NCBI GenBank assembly: GCA_965207475.1
Contig: OZ242278.1
Coordinates: 1,302,001 to 1,366,000, forward strand
Direction of reading: 5' to 3'
Length of the DNA stretch: 64,000 nucleotides
Source of the DNA: WTFY01 sp011523795
Lineage (GTDB): Bacteria > Pseudomonadota > Gammaproteobacteria > UBA4575
Shown: positions 54,454 to 63,809 of the stretch, one piece after another
Position numbering within the stretch: position 1 is the stretch's first letter
Layout: the number at the start of each line of letters is the position of its first letter
Translations under genes and position numbers: made by a program
Notes under the pieces: generated by a model
Seen by the model: only the letters and a program-made list of their open reading frames with translations
Databases searched by the model: none
What the model was told of the DNA's origin: nothing

Positions 54454-55785
54454 TCAGGGTTCAGTGCGCACGACCCCCCGGAACCTGTCTTTGCGGGACA
54501 TCAGGTAGATGGCCAGCAGCACGGCGGGAATCCCGAGCAGTCCGGCATAGAGAAAGAAAAGGATGTAGCCGTACTCGTCCACGACCTTGCCTGAAAACCC
54601 GCCTATGAACTTGGCGGGAAGCAGCATCAGCGAACTGAACAGGGCGTACTGGGTGGCCGTGTAGGCACGGTTGGTCAGGCTGGATAGGTAGGCGATGAAC
54701 GTCGAGCCCGCAATGCCGCCGCTCAGGTTGTCCGCGGTGATGACCAGGGCCAGCCAGACGATCTCCGGGCCCAGGGTGGACAGCCAGGCAAACACCAGGT
54801 TGGTGGTCACGACGAGCACGGCGGCGACGATCAGCATGGGCAGGATTCCGTAGCGCATCACCAGCACCCCGCCAAGCAGGGCTCCCACGATCGTGACGAT
54901 GATCCCGAAGGTCTTGGAGACCCAGCCGATCTGCTCGTCCGTGAAGCCCATGTCCACATACAGCGGGCCGGTCATGACGCCCATGGTGATGTCACTGATG
55001 CGGAACAGGCCGATGAACAGCAGGATCACGAGGGCCATCGCACCGTTACGCTTGAAAAACTCGACGAAGGGAAACACCACCGCTTCGACGAACCAGACCC
55101 CGAGCCGGTGCAGCGCGTGCGTGTGCCGGGGGGAGGCCGGCGCGCGGGCCGGGTGCTGGGGCTCACTGACCAGCAGGGTGGTCAGCATGCCGATGAGCAT
55201 GGCACATCCCATGGTGAAGTACGCGAGGTTCCAGGAACTGTTGCCCGCAATCACCAGGGCACCGCCTCCGGCCAGGATCAGTCCCAGGCGGTAGCCGAGC
55301 TGGTACGTGCCGGCCATGGCCCCTTGCAGGTCCACGGGGACCGCCTCGATGCGCCAGGCGTCGATGCTGATGTCCTGGGTGGCGGAACTGAATGCCACGA
55401 GCAGGGCAGCGGCCACCAGGGTGTTCAGCGAGGCAGCCGGATTGTTCGCGGCCATCAGCCACAGGCCGGCCAGCACCCCGCATTGCGCAAGCAGCATCCA
55501 ACTGCGCCGCTGGCCCAGCCAGGCGGTCAGCAGCGGCAGCGGCAGGCGGTCGACGAGCGGCGCCCACACGAACTTGAACCCGTAGAGGATGGCGACCCAG
55601 GAGACGAAACCGATAGTCGTGCGGTCGATCCCCTCGCGTCGCAGCCACACGGAAAGCGTGCCGAACACGAGAAACAGCGGCAGCCCCGCGGAAAAGCCCA
55701 GAAACAGCATGGCGATGACCCGGGGCCGGGTGTACACGCCGAAGGCGTTTCCCCACAACAGGAGCTTGTCTTTTGACAGGATCAA
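54454..55785 (-). CDS. AmpG-like muropeptide permease, MFS superfamily
   Basis: A TTG start at 55785, overlapping the upstream nuclease stop (TTGA), gives 443 residues: ILSKDKLLLWGNAFGVYTRP then twelve hydrophobic helices with AmpG-type features (FLGFSAGLPLFLVFGTLSVW, WAPLVDRLPLP, SATQDISIDAWRIEAVP). AmpG imports anhydro-muropeptides for cell-wall recycling. The longer frame to 55947 is a shadow of the nuclease gene. A D-Ala-D-Ala dipeptidase gene lies one gene upstream, consistent with a cell-wall theme. Confidence 0.88.
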   Translation of the reverse strand: MILSKDKLLLWGNAFGVYTRPRVIAMLFLGFSAGLPLFLVFGTLSVWLRREGIDRTTIGFVSWVAILYGFKFVWAPLVDRLPLPLLTAWLGQRRSWMLLAQCGVLAGLWLMAANNPAASLNTLVAAALLVAFSSATQDISIDAWRIEAVPVDLQGAMAGTYQLGYRLGLILAGGGALVIAGNSSWNLAYFTMGCAMLIGMLTTLLVSEPQHPARAPASPRHTHALHRLGVWFVEAVVFPFVEFFKRNGAMALVILLFIGLFRISDITMGVMTGPLYVDMGFTDEQIGWVSKTFGIIVTIVGALLGGVLVMRYGILPMLIVAAVLVVTTNLVFAWLSTLGPEIVWLALVITADNLSGGIAGSTFIAYLSSLTNRAYTATQYALFSSLMLLPAKFIGGFSGKVVDEYGYILFFLYAGLLGIPAVLLAIYLMSRKDRFRGVVRTEP

Positions 55786-56558
55786 ATCGCGAGGTCGTAG
55801 TCTATGGTGAGTGGCGCATGGTCGGAAAACCTTTCCTTGAGGTAGATGCCGGCACGCAGCGCCTTGCCTTCCAGGCTGGGGGACGCGACGTGGTAGTCGA
55901 TGCGCCAGCCGACGTTCTTGGCCCAGGCCTGGCCGCGGTTGGACCACCAGGTGTACTGGTCTTCCTGCTGGTTGATCTCACGGAACACGTCCAGGTAGCC
56001 CACCCTGCCAAACAGGGTGTCCAGCCAGGCACGCTCTTCCGGCAGGAAGCCGGAATTCTTCCGGTTGCCGCGCCAGTTCTTGAGGTCGATCTCCCGGTGC
56101 GCGATGTTCCAGTCCCCGCACAGGATGTAGGGCCTGCGCCGGCGCTTGAGCTTTTTCAGGTGCCGCATGAAGCTGTCCATGAAACGGTACTTGGCCTGCT
56201 GGCGTGCATCGCTGGAAGACCCGGAGGGCGCGTACACGGAAACCACCGCGAGGGCGCCGAACTGCAGTTCCAGGTAGCGTCCCTCCTCGTCGAATTCGCG
56301 GTCACCGTAGCCGCTGAGGATCCGCTCCGGCCGGTGGCGGCTGTACACCGCCACCCCGCTGTAGCCTTTTTTCAGCGCATCCGCGTAATGGCAGTGGTAT
56401 CCGGCGGGGAAGTAGGTCGTATCCTGCTCCAGCTGGTGTCGCTGAGCCTTGGTTTCCTGCAGGCAGACCAGGTCCGCGTCCTGCCGGGCCAGCCAGGCGA
56501 AAAATCCCTTGCGGGCGGCCGCCCGGATGCCGTTCACGTTCAGGGTGATGATGCGCAT
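55782..56558 (-). CDS. exonuclease III family protein of the Crc type with intact catalytic residues
   Basis: The protein (258 residues from MRIITLNVNGIRAAARKGFF) most resembles the Pseudomonas Crc branch: HLKKLKRRRRPYILCGDWNI, ERAWLDTLFGRVGYLDVFRE, DQYTWWSNRGQAWAKNVGWR. Unlike Crc, which has lost nuclease residues, it keeps LQETKA, CGDWNIAH and SDHAPLTIDYD. It should therefore be an active AP endonuclease/exonuclease. In pseudomonads crc is next to pyrE; here pyrE lies 2.1 kb away. Translation is coupled to the AmpG-like gene. Confidence 0.9.
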   Translation of the reverse strand: MRIITLNVNGIRAAARKGFFAWLARQDADLVCLQETKAQRHQLEQDTTYFPAGYHCHYADALKKGYSGVAVYSRHRPERILSGYGDREFDEEGRYLELQFGALAVVSVYAPSGSSSDARQQAKYRFMDSFMRHLKKLKRRRRPYILCGDWNIAHREIDLKNWRGNRKNSGFLPEERAWLDTLFGRVGYLDVFREINQQEDQYTWWSNRGQAWAKNVGWRIDYHVASPSLEGKALRAGIYLKERFSDHAPLTIDYDLAI

Positions 56559-56636
56559 GGGATGCAAGCATAATGGCTGCGGCCCCGTAATGCACGGCCG
56601 GGGAATTCTCCCCGGTGCGCACGGCGATACGGTGCA

Positions 56637-57335
56637 TCACGGCGAACCCTGGATCGGGAAGTCGAAGTACGTGTCCGGGTAGGGCTCGTCGCGAAGCGTG
56701 AAATGCCACCATTCCTGGTCGTAGGGAACGAAGCCGTGTGCCTTCATCAGGTTCTGCAGGAGCATGCGGTGGGCGCGCTGTGCGGCCGGGATCGCGGCGT
56801 TGGCCGGCCAGGACCGCTTGCCGAAGAAGTCGAAGCGAGAGCCCATGTCCAGTTCACGGACCCGGCCGGCACGGTCCCGGTAGACGATCGTCAGGTCCAC
56901 CGTGCTGCCCCGCGAGTGGCTGGAGCGGGCCGCGATGTAGCCCAGCTTGAACAGGTCCTCCTTCGCGACATCGGGGTAATACTCCGGCTTGGCCCGCTGG
57001 TCCTGCAGGTCCCTGCCCCAGCGCACGAAGTGATCGACCGCGTGCTGGGGGCGGTAGGCATCGAAGACCTTGAGCCCCAGGCCGAATGGCCGCAGTGCGG
57101 CCTGAACCCCGGCCAGTGCCTCTGCGGCGGGTGCGGTCAGGACCGCCTGGGCATGCCGGTAGCCGTCGACCGGCTGCCCGACAAAGTTGTCCGGGGTGGC
57201 ATAACGCAACTCAATGACCAGCTCGGGTATGGCCTGGTCCAGGTAGACAAAACCGTCCGGCAGGGCCGGGCGCTCCGTGGCAGCCTCGGCCAGCGCCAGG
57301 GAGGCGGCAAGAAAGGGACCGAGCGTGTAGTTCAT
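56637..57335 (-). CDS. D-alanyl-D-alanine dipeptidase (VanX/DdpX family)
   Basis: The 232-residue protein begins with a possible signal peptide (LGPFLAASLALAEAA), so it may be periplasmic. Zinc and catalytic motifs of the VanX family are clear: DAYRPQHAVDHF, SSHSRGSTVDLTI (His and Asp ligands) and EWWHF (catalytic Glu and His ligand). It hydrolyses D-Ala-D-Ala. No vancomycin-type ligase is nearby, so a role in cell-wall turnover is likely. Its promoter region is shared with the divergent adenine deaminase locus. Confidence 0.92.
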   Translation of the reverse strand: MNYTLGPFLAASLALAEAATERPALPDGFVYLDQAIPELVIELRYATPDNFVGQPVDGYRHAQAVLTAPAAEALAGVQAALRPFGLGLKVFDAYRPQHAVDHFVRWGRDLQDQRAKPEYYPDVAKEDLFKLGYIAARSSHSRGSTVDLTIVYRDRAGRVRELDMGSRFDFFGKRSWPANAAIPAAQRAHRMLLQNLMKAHGFVPYDQEWWHFTLRDEPYPDTYFDFPIQGSP

Positions 57336-57508
57336 CGGGAAGTCACCGTCGAGTAGTGGATCCTGGTTTTACGGCACATTGTGCACGGCTGCGGGGTTTT
57401 GTCCAGCGCAAGGCCCGGGACGGCGCCGTACCCTTTACGGTTTGTCCTGCAGGACGGTACACTCGTGGCGCCGACTGCAGCCGTACCACGAGGCCCGGAG
57501 GACCGGAC

Positions 57509-58515
57509 ATGAATGAAATGAGGCCATTTATCGACAGCCTTCCCAAGGCAGAACTGCACATGCATATCGAGGGCAGTCTTGAGCCGGAGATGATGTTCGC
57601 GCTGGCCGAGCGCAATGGCGTGCGCCTGCGCTTCGGCTCGGTGGAGGAGACGCGCGCCGCCTATCGCTTCGGTTGCCTGCAGGAGTTTCTGGATCTCTTT
57701 TTCCAGGGCATGGAGGTGCTGCGCAGCGAGCAGGATTTCTACGACCTGACCTGGGCCTATTTCGAGCGCGCCCATGGCGACTGCGTGCGCCACGCGGAGA
57801 TCTTCTTCGACCCGCAGGGACACACTTCCCGCGGGATCGCGTTCGAGACCTTCATGCAGGGTATCCAGCAGGCCCGTATCGATGCCGGAAAGGTGTTCGG
57901 CATCACGTCTGAACTGATCATGTGTTTCTGGCGCCACCTGTCCGAACGGGAGGCGCTGGAGGTGCTGGAGGCGGCCGCCCCTTTCCGTGACGGGATCACC
58001 GGCGTGGGCCTGGATGCGGCGGAACGGGGCCATCCGCCGGGCAAGTTTGCCGGCGTGCCCGCGAGCAGGGCTACAAGCTGCTGGCCCACGCCGGGGAAGA
58101 GGGCCCGGCCTCCTATGTCCGGGAAGCCGTCGAGGTGCTCGGCATCGACCGGATCGACCATGGCAACGCCGCCCTCGATGATCCGGAACTGACCCGGCGC
58201 CTGGCCCGTGAAGGCAAGGTGCTCACGGTATGCCCCCTGTCGAACGTGCGGCTTGCCGTGGTGGACTGCATGGCCCGCCATCCCCTGAAAACCATGCTGG
58301 ACCGGGGGCTTGCCGTGACCGTCAACTCGGACGATCCGGCCTATTTTGGCGGCTACATCAATGACAATTATGCTGCGGTCCAGGAAGCGCTCGGGCTGAC
58401 GGGCGAGGAGCTGCACCGCATCGCGCGCAACTCGTTCACCGGCTCCTTTCTCGATGAATCTTCCAAGGCCGCCCGGCTTGCCGAGCTGGACGCCTATGTT
58501 GAACGGTATCACTGA
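57509..58515 (+). pseudogene. adenine deaminase (adenosine deaminase family), frameshifted
   Basis: Two frames together encode one protein. The first (from 57509) reads AELHMHIEGSLEPEMMFALA to GVGLDAAERGHPPGKFAGV at 58057. The second continues from 58057 with AREQGYKLLAHAGEEGP, GIDRIDHGNAALDD and TVNSDDPAYFGGYINDNYAA to a normal end at 58515. The metal and catalytic motifs (HxH, LAHAGEEG, IDHG, SDDP) are all present across the two, and SDDPAYFGGY is typical of adenine deaminases. The family reads KFxxVFARAREEG here; two or more residues are missing, which fits a 10-base deletion between two copies of CGTG. Either the gene is broken or the assembly has an error. Confidence 0.88.
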
Positions 58516-58683
58516 GCCGCAGGGCGCGCCTTATGCGGGCGGTCCCGTGAGCCTGGAATTTTCGCAGGCACTTTTGCATCCAGTGCGGTATCCTTTCGCC
58601 CGGAACATCAATCGCCGCCGCCCGCCGGAGAGGGTTGCGGGCAGGCAGTGTGCACGGGGAGGAGGCCGAGAACCGGCCGGTAC

Positions 58684-59334
58684 ATGACTAACAGCCAGGA
58701 ATTCATCCGGTTTGCCATAGAGAAAAAGGTCATCCTGTTCGGCGAGTTCACGCTCAAGTCCGGGCGGGTGGCCCCCTATTTTTTCAATACCGGGCTGTTC
58801 AACGACGGCCAGTCCCTGGACAGGCTGAGCCGGTTTTACGCCCAGGCCATCAACCAGTCAGGCATCCAGGCGGACATGCTGTACGGGCCCGCCTACAAGG
58901 GCATCCCGCTGGTCGCCACGGTGGCCACGGCCCTGTCCAGCCGGCATTGCGTGAACATGCCCTACGCGTTCAACCGCAAGGAGCACAAGGACTACGGGGA
59001 CACCGGCAGCCTGATTGGCGCTCCCCTGCAGGGCCGGGTGCTGATCGTGGATGATGTCATCACGGCCGGCACCGCCGTTCGGGAGTCGATTGCAGTCATC
59101 CGCGAGCACGGCGCCGAGCCGCTGGGGCTGATCATCGCCTTTGACCGCATGGAGTGGGGGACATCACAGGGGCTGTCCGCGGTGGAGGAAGTCAAGCAGC
59201 AGCACGGAATCGAGGTGATTGCCGTGGCCGATATCCAGGACCTGGTCCAGTACGCGGCATCCAACCCGCGCTACCGCAAGCCGGTCGAACAGATCCGCGA
59301 GTACACGAAGCGTTTCGGGGGCCTGGTTTCCTGA
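58684..59334 (+). CDS. pyrE: orotate phosphoribosyltransferase
   Basis: The 216-residue enzyme starts at 58684 and adds PRPP to orotate to form OMP. Key stretches: LFGEFTLKSGRVAPYFFNTG, GPAYKGIPLVA, KEHKDYGDTGSLIGAPLQGR and the PRPP motif VLIVDDVITAGTAVRES. It ends 16 bases before the convergent argB gene. Confidence 0.96.
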   Translation: MTNSQEFIRFAIEKKVILFGEFTLKSGRVAPYFFNTGLFNDGQSLDRLSRFYAQAINQSGIQADMLYGPAYKGIPLVATVATALSSRHCVNMPYAFNRKEHKDYGDTGSLIGAPLQGRVLIVDDVITAGTAVRESIAVIREHGAEPLGLIIAFDRMEWGTSQGLSAVEEVKQQHGIEVIAVADIQDLVQYAASNPRYRKPVEQIREYTKRFGGLVS

Positions 59335-59350
59335 ACCGCGCGCGTCCGGA

Positions 59351-60235
59351 TCAGCGATGCACCAGGGTGCCGATCCCCTCGCTGGTAAACAGTTCCAGCA
59401 GCACGGCATGCTGGACCCTGCCGTCTATGATGTGAACGGCCTTCACGCCCGAGGCCACGGCATCCCAGGCACACATCACCTTGGGCCGCATGCCTTCCCG
59501 GATGACGCCGCTTGAGATGAGCGCCTCGATTTCACGGTAATCCAGCCCGGTCAGCAGCTGGCCGTCCTTCTGCACGCCCACGGTGTTGGTCAGCAGGATC
59601 AGCTTTTCTGCCTGCAGCACCGCGGCGATCTTGCCTGCGACCGAGTCGGCATTGATGTTCAGCGTGTTGCCGCTGGCGTCACTCGCCGTCGGCGCGATGA
59701 CCGGGATGAACTGCTCTTCGGTCAGGTGGTGCAGCAACGAGGGGTCCACCCCGATCACTTCCCCCGTGTGCCCGAGGTCGATGGTTTCGGTCGTTCCGGA
59801 TGCGGGCGCATCCCGGGTCAGGGTCAGCTTCCTGGCATAGACCATCCCGCCGTCCTTGCCCGTAATCCCGGTGGCCCGCCCGCCGTGCTGGTTGATCAAC
59901 TGGACGATTTCCTTGTTGACCAGCCCCCCGAGAACCATTTCGACGATGTCCATGGTCTCCTTGTCCGTCACCCGCAGGCCGTCCACGAAGCGGCTGGGCT
60001 TGCCGGTTTTCTCCAGCAGCTTACCGATCTGGGGCCCGCCCCCGTGCACGATGATCGGGTTGATCCCAACGTGCTTGAGCAGCACCACGTCGCGCGCGAA
60101 GCTGCTCTTGAGCGCTTCGTCGACCATGGCGTTGCCCCCGTACTTGATCACGATGGTCTTCCCCGCGAACTTCTGGATGTAGGGCAGGGCCTCGATCAGG
60201 ACCTTGGCAATGTTGGCTGCGTTTTCGGACTGCAT
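59351..60235 (-). CDS. argB: acetylglutamate kinase
   Basis: The 294-residue kinase phosphorylates N-acetylglutamate in arginine synthesis. It shows TIVIKYGGNAMVDE, PIIVHGGGPQIGKLLEK, NINADSVAGKIAAVLQAEKL and GVIREGMRPKVMCAWDAV. An N-terminal helix (ANIAKVLIEALPYIQKFAGK) is of the kind found in hexameric, arginine-inhibited enzymes. It follows algC on the same strand. Confidence 0.96.
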   Translation of the reverse strand: MQSENAANIAKVLIEALPYIQKFAGKTIVIKYGGNAMVDEALKSSFARDVVLLKHVGINPIIVHGGGPQIGKLLEKTGKPSRFVDGLRVTDKETMDIVEMVLGGLVNKEIVQLINQHGGRATGITGKDGGMVYARKLTLTRDAPASGTTETIDLGHTGEVIGVDPSLLHHLTEEQFIPVIAPTASDASGNTLNINADSVAGKIAAVLQAEKLILLTNTVGVQKDGQLLTGLDYREIEALISSGVIREGMRPKVMCAWDAVASGVKAVHIIDGRVQHAVLLELFTSEGIGTLVHR

Positions 60236-60290
60236 CGGCTTCGTGTGGCTGGAATTCCGGCAAATGGTAACGGTTTGTAGGGGAAAATGC

Positions 60291-61712
60291 CTAAAAAGGC
60301 AAGTCCAGGCCGGAATCCGTCTTCAGGAGCTGCTCCCTGAAGGCGGCCTGGATGGTTTCCATCGCACCGGTCGTGCGGGCCTCGAAGCGGATGACCAGGG
60401 AGGGCGTGGTGTTGGAGGCACGCACGAGCCCCCAGCCCTGCGGGTACTCCGCACGGACCCCGTCCAGGGTCGAGATCTGCGCGCCCGGCAGGCGGACCTG
60501 GCGGCAAAATGCCTGCATGAAGGCGTGCTGGGCCCCGTCCTGCTCCAGGTGCACGTAGATTTCGGGCGTGCACAGGTCATCGGGCAGCGAGGCGAATAGC
60601 TCGCTGCTCGAAAGCGGCTGCCCGGCGATGATTTCCAGCAGGCGCGACGCCGTGTACAGCGCATCGTCGAAGCCGTACCAGCGGTCCCCGAAGAAGACAT
60701 GGCCACTCAGTTCTCCGGCGAGCAGCGCACCGGTCTCGGCCATCTTGTTCTTGATAAGGGAGTGCCCGGTCTTCCACATCACGGCCTTGCCGCCGGCCTG
60801 TTCGATCACGTCGCGCAGGTTTTTCGAGGATTTCACGTCGAATATGACCTGGGCACCCGGGTTTTCCGACAGCACGTCCCGTGCGTACAGCATCATCTGG
60901 CGGTCCGCCCACAGGACCCTGCCCCGGTTGTCGACCACACCGAGGCGGTCCCCGTCCCCGTCGAATGCCAGGCCCAGGTCCAGCGCGTGGTCCTGTACGC
61001 AGCGGACCAGTTCCCGGAGGTTTTCCGGGTCGCTGGGATTGGGGTGGTGATGGGGGAAGTTTCCGTCGACCTCGCAGTACAGGCCGATGACCTCGCAACC
61101 CAGCCCGTCAAGCAACCGCAGCACGGCCGGCCCCGCGACCCCGTTGCCGCAGTCGACTCCGACCCGCAGCGCCCGGTCCAGGCGCACGTCCACGAGAATA
61201 CGCGCGAGATAGGAGTCCAGCACTTCCTCCCGCTGCAGGCTTCCGGTGCCCGTGTGCAGGGGCCCGGTCGTGATGCGCCGGCAAAGGGCCTGGATCGCTT
61301 CTCCGTGCAGGGTCTTGCTGCCCATGATGATCTTGAGGCCGTTGTACTCGGGCGGGTTGTGACTGCCGGTGACCATCACGCCGGCCCCGGTATCCAGGAA
61401 GCGGGTCGCGTAGTACAGCACGGGCGTGGGCACCTCGCCGATATCGATGACCTGGCGGCCGCTGGCCTGCAGCCCCTGGCCGAGGTTCCGGGCCATCATC
61501 GGGCTGCTCAGCCGGCCGTCCCGTCCGACCACGACCTTCCTGCTGGCCGGGTACAGGGTGCCCAGCGCCAGTCCGATCTGCTGCACCACGTCGGGCGTCA
61601 GGTCGGTCTCCACCACGCCCCGGATGTCATAGGCGCGAAAGATGTGCGGGTTGACGGGCAGCACCGGGAGAGACGGAAGGGGCCTACTTGATGCCTGAGT
61701 GGCCGAAACCAC
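60291..61712 (-). CDS. algC: phosphomannomutase / phosphoglucomutase (AlgC type)
   Basis: The 473-residue alpha-D-phosphohexomutase has HIFRAYDIRGVVETDLTPD, the phosphoserine loop VMVTGSHNPPEYNGLK, metal motif LAFDGDGDRLGVVD, sugar loop GELSGHVFF and phosphate loop RASNTTPSLVIRFEA. It supplies GDP-mannose and glucose-1-phosphate for LPS and exopolysaccharide. Its order with dut, coaBC and argB is that of pseudomonads. Start: the ATG/GTG at 61712 overlaps the end of dut; MLPVNPHIFRAYD-like shorter starts are possible. Confidence 0.94.
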   Translation of the reverse strand: MVSATQASSRPLPSLPVLPVNPHIFRAYDIRGVVETDLTPDVVQQIGLALGTLYPASRKVVVGRDGRLSSPMMARNLGQGLQASGRQVIDIGEVPTPVLYYATRFLDTGAGVMVTGSHNPPEYNGLKIIMGSKTLHGEAIQALCRRITTGPLHTGTGSLQREEVLDSYLARILVDVRLDRALRVGVDCGNGVAGPAVLRLLDGLGCEVIGLYCEVDGNFPHHHPNPSDPENLRELVRCVQDHALDLGLAFDGDGDRLGVVDNRGRVLWADRQMMLYARDVLSENPGAQVIFDVKSSKNLRDVIEQAGGKAVMWKTGHSLIKNKMAETGALLAGELSGHVFFGDRWYGFDDALYTASRLLEIIAGQPLSSSELFASLPDDLCTPEIYVHLEQDGAQHAFMQAFCRQVRLPGAQISTLDGVRAEYPQGWGLVRASNTTPSLVIRFEARTTGAMETIQAAFREQLLKTDSGLDLPF

Positions 61713-62154
61713 CGGTGCCGCGCTCGGACGCGGTGAACGCCTCCACGATCTCGAACTCGGTGTGCACGACCGGGAGCATGACCAGCTGGGCGATGCGGTC
61801 TCCGATGTTCACGTCGAACGGGCGTGTGCCGCGGTTCCAGAGGGAGACCATGAGCGGACCTTGGTAGTCGGAGTCGATCAGGCCCACCAGGTTTCCCAGC
61901 ACGATCCCGTGCTTGTGGCCCAGCCCGGAACGCGGCAGGATCGTGGCCGTCAGGCCGGGGTCCCGGATGTGGATGGAAATTCCGGTTGGGACCAGGACCG
62001 TTTCACCGGGTGCCAGGCGCACGGGACTGTCCAGGCAGGCGCGCAGGTCCATGCCTGCCGAGCCGGAGGTGGCGTAGGCAGGAAGGGGGATCTCCCTGCC
62101 GATGCGGTCATCAAGAATTCTGACTTCGGTCTTTGACTTTTTTAAGGACTGTGA
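61684..62154 (-). CDS. dut: deoxyuridine 5'-triphosphate nucleotidohydrolase
   Basis: From the start MSQSLKKSKTEVRIL the product has 156 residues with the five dUTPase motifs: AGMDLRACL, RSGLGHKHGIVLGN, GLIDSDYQGPL, GDRIAQLVMLPV and RGTGGFGHSG. It hydrolyses dUTP. It overlaps the end of coaBC by 44 bases, so translation is probably coupled. Confidence 0.96.
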   Translation of the reverse strand, partial: SQSLKKSKTEVRILDDRIGREIPLPAYATSGSAGMDLRACLDSPVRLAPGETVLVPTGISIHIRDPGLTATILPRSGLGHKHGIVLGNLVGLIDSDYQGPLMVSLWNRGTRPFDVNIGDRIAQLVMLPVVHTEFEIVEAFTASERGTGGFGHSGIK

Positions 62155-63367
62155 CATTGCCCCGCTTGTGCGTGCTGGCGTAACGTTTGGCAATCACGCT
62201 GACCAGTGCGCGCGCGATCTTGGGTTTGGTGTCCTGCGCCAGCGAGCGGTGCCCGTCCGGCCAGTAGACTTCCAGCGCATTTTCCTCGCTGTCGAACCCG
62301 CAGTCATCGCCCGTCACGTCGTTGCAGGCGATCATGTCGAGCTGCTTGCTGGCCAGTTTCTGCAGCGCGTGCTTTTCGTGCGCCCGGGTTTCGGCAGCAA
62401 AGCCCACCACGAAGGGCCGGTCCTCGAGCTGGGTGATCTCGGAAATGATGTCCGGGTTGCGCATCAGCGGCAGGGACAGGGCATCCTGCAGTTTCTTGAT
62501 CTTTTCAGGCTGCCTGGATGCCGGCCGGTAATCCGCGACGGCCGCGCAGCCGATAAAGATGTGCTGGCGCGCGATGGTTTCCCGCACGGCCTCCAGCATT
62601 TCCTGTGCCGTGTCGACGTGCCTGCAGGCGATGTCTTCACCGGCCTGCAGGGCCACCGGGCCTGAAACCAGTTCCACGGCGGCGCCGGCATCGCGGGCCG
62701 CCTCGGCCAGCGCGTAGCCCATGCGCCCGGAACTGCGGTTGCTGAGGTAGCGTACCGGGTCAATGGGCTCCCGGGTCGGCCCGGCCGTGACCAGCACGTT
62801 CAGCCCCTCGAGTTCGCCGGTGCTGAAAAGCCCGCTGAGCGAAAGCAGCAGCTGGTGCGCCTCGAACATTCTGCCTTCTCCGATCTCCCCGCACGCCTGC
62901 TTGCCGGAGGCCGGACCCAGCAGCATGACGCCGCGCTTTTCAAGCGTTTCACAGTTGCTCTGGGTGGCGTGATGGGACCACATGGCCTGGTTCATGGCCG
63001 GGGCTAGGGCGATCGGGGCGCGGGTCGCCAGGCAGACGGTGCTCAACAGGTCATCCGCCCTGCCATGGGTGAGCTTGGCAAGCGTGTTGGCGCTGGCCGG
63101 TGCAATCAGCACCGCATCGGCCCAGCGTGCCAGGGCGATGTGGTCCATGCCGTGCCCGGCCTGGGAGAAATCCGCCTCGTCCGTGGCCACCGGGTGTCCG
63201 GACAGGGCTTGGAAAGTCAGCGGGGTGACGAATTCCCGTGCCTTGCGGGTCATGGCCACGCGCACCCGGGCACCGGCCTCCACGAGTTCGCGCACGAGTT
63301 CCGCGCTCTTGTAGGCCGCGATACCGCCGGTCACGCCCAGCAGGATGTTCTTGTTGGCAAGTGACAT
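62111..63367 (-). CDS. coaBC: phosphopantothenoylcysteine decarboxylase / phosphopantothenate-cysteine ligase
   Basis: The 418-residue bifunctional enzyme of coenzyme A synthesis starts NILLGVTGGIAAYKSAELVR and includes the decarboxylase motif APAMNQAMW and the ligase half (VLVTAGPTREPIDPVRYLSN, KIKKLQDALSLPLMRNPDII, VGFAAET, CNDVTG). First gene of the coaBC-dut-algC-argB group; the radC gene often found divergent to it is absent. Confidence 0.96.
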   Translation of the reverse strand: MSLANKNILLGVTGGIAAYKSAELVRELVEAGARVRVAMTRKAREFVTPLTFQALSGHPVATDEADFSQAGHGMDHIALARWADAVLIAPASANTLAKLTHGRADDLLSTVCLATRAPIALAPAMNQAMWSHHATQSNCETLEKRGVMLLGPASGKQACGEIGEGRMFEAHQLLLSLSGLFSTGELEGLNVLVTAGPTREPIDPVRYLSNRSSGRMGYALAEAARDAGAAVELVSGPVALQAGEDIACRHVDTAQEMLEAVRETIARQHIFIGCAAVADYRPASRQPEKIKKLQDALSLPLMRNPDIISEITQLEDRPFVVGFAAETRAHEKHALQKLASKQLDMIACNDVTGDDCGFDSEENALEVYWPDGHRSLAQDTKPKIARALVSVIAKRYASTHKRGNVTVLKKVKDRSQNS

Positions 63368-63809
63368 GGCGTCAGTTTACCAGATTCGACGCTGCCTGGA
63401 TGCCGTGCACGGTCCGGATAAGGCCGGATCTTCGCGATTCCAGGCGTCGGTCCGGCACGTGCCCGTACCGGCATAACCGGCATTGAATCGATATGACATC
63501 CAGTTTTTCTGATTTTTGATCTACTCCAATTTCAAATTTTTACAGTGGAAAATATAGGATGTAATTGGAAATTGTAGGACAACTTAAATCACTGTAATGA
63601 GGATTGAAAGGAAACGGAACGTACTGCATTTAAAGAAGTTAGTTGGCCCAATATTTTGGTAACATACCGTTACCGAAATTTCTTTTGGTTGGAAATCGGA
63701 CTTGAACCCGCTGGTTTGTATTCATTTGTAATGAATGACACAACCAAGAAGTGTTACGAATTTGCCTGTTGGACTCATATTCATTATCCAGGCTAAATTC
63801 AACAGCTGC
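63368..63809. other. AT-rich non-coding stretch
   Basis: Base composition drops sharply to AT-rich from about 63490, unlike the rest of the window. No convincing gene is present. It probably belongs to decayed mobile DNA together with the transposase remnant that follows. Confidence 0.55.

Noticed and set aside
58135..58515. Separate short gene after the adenine deaminase frame
   Set aside because: It contains the C-terminal catalytic motifs of the same deaminase and is better explained by a frameshift.
63594..63610. GTAATGAGGATTGAAAG, resembling the end of a CRISPR repeat
   Set aside because: It occurs once only; no second copy, spacer pattern or cas gene in the window.
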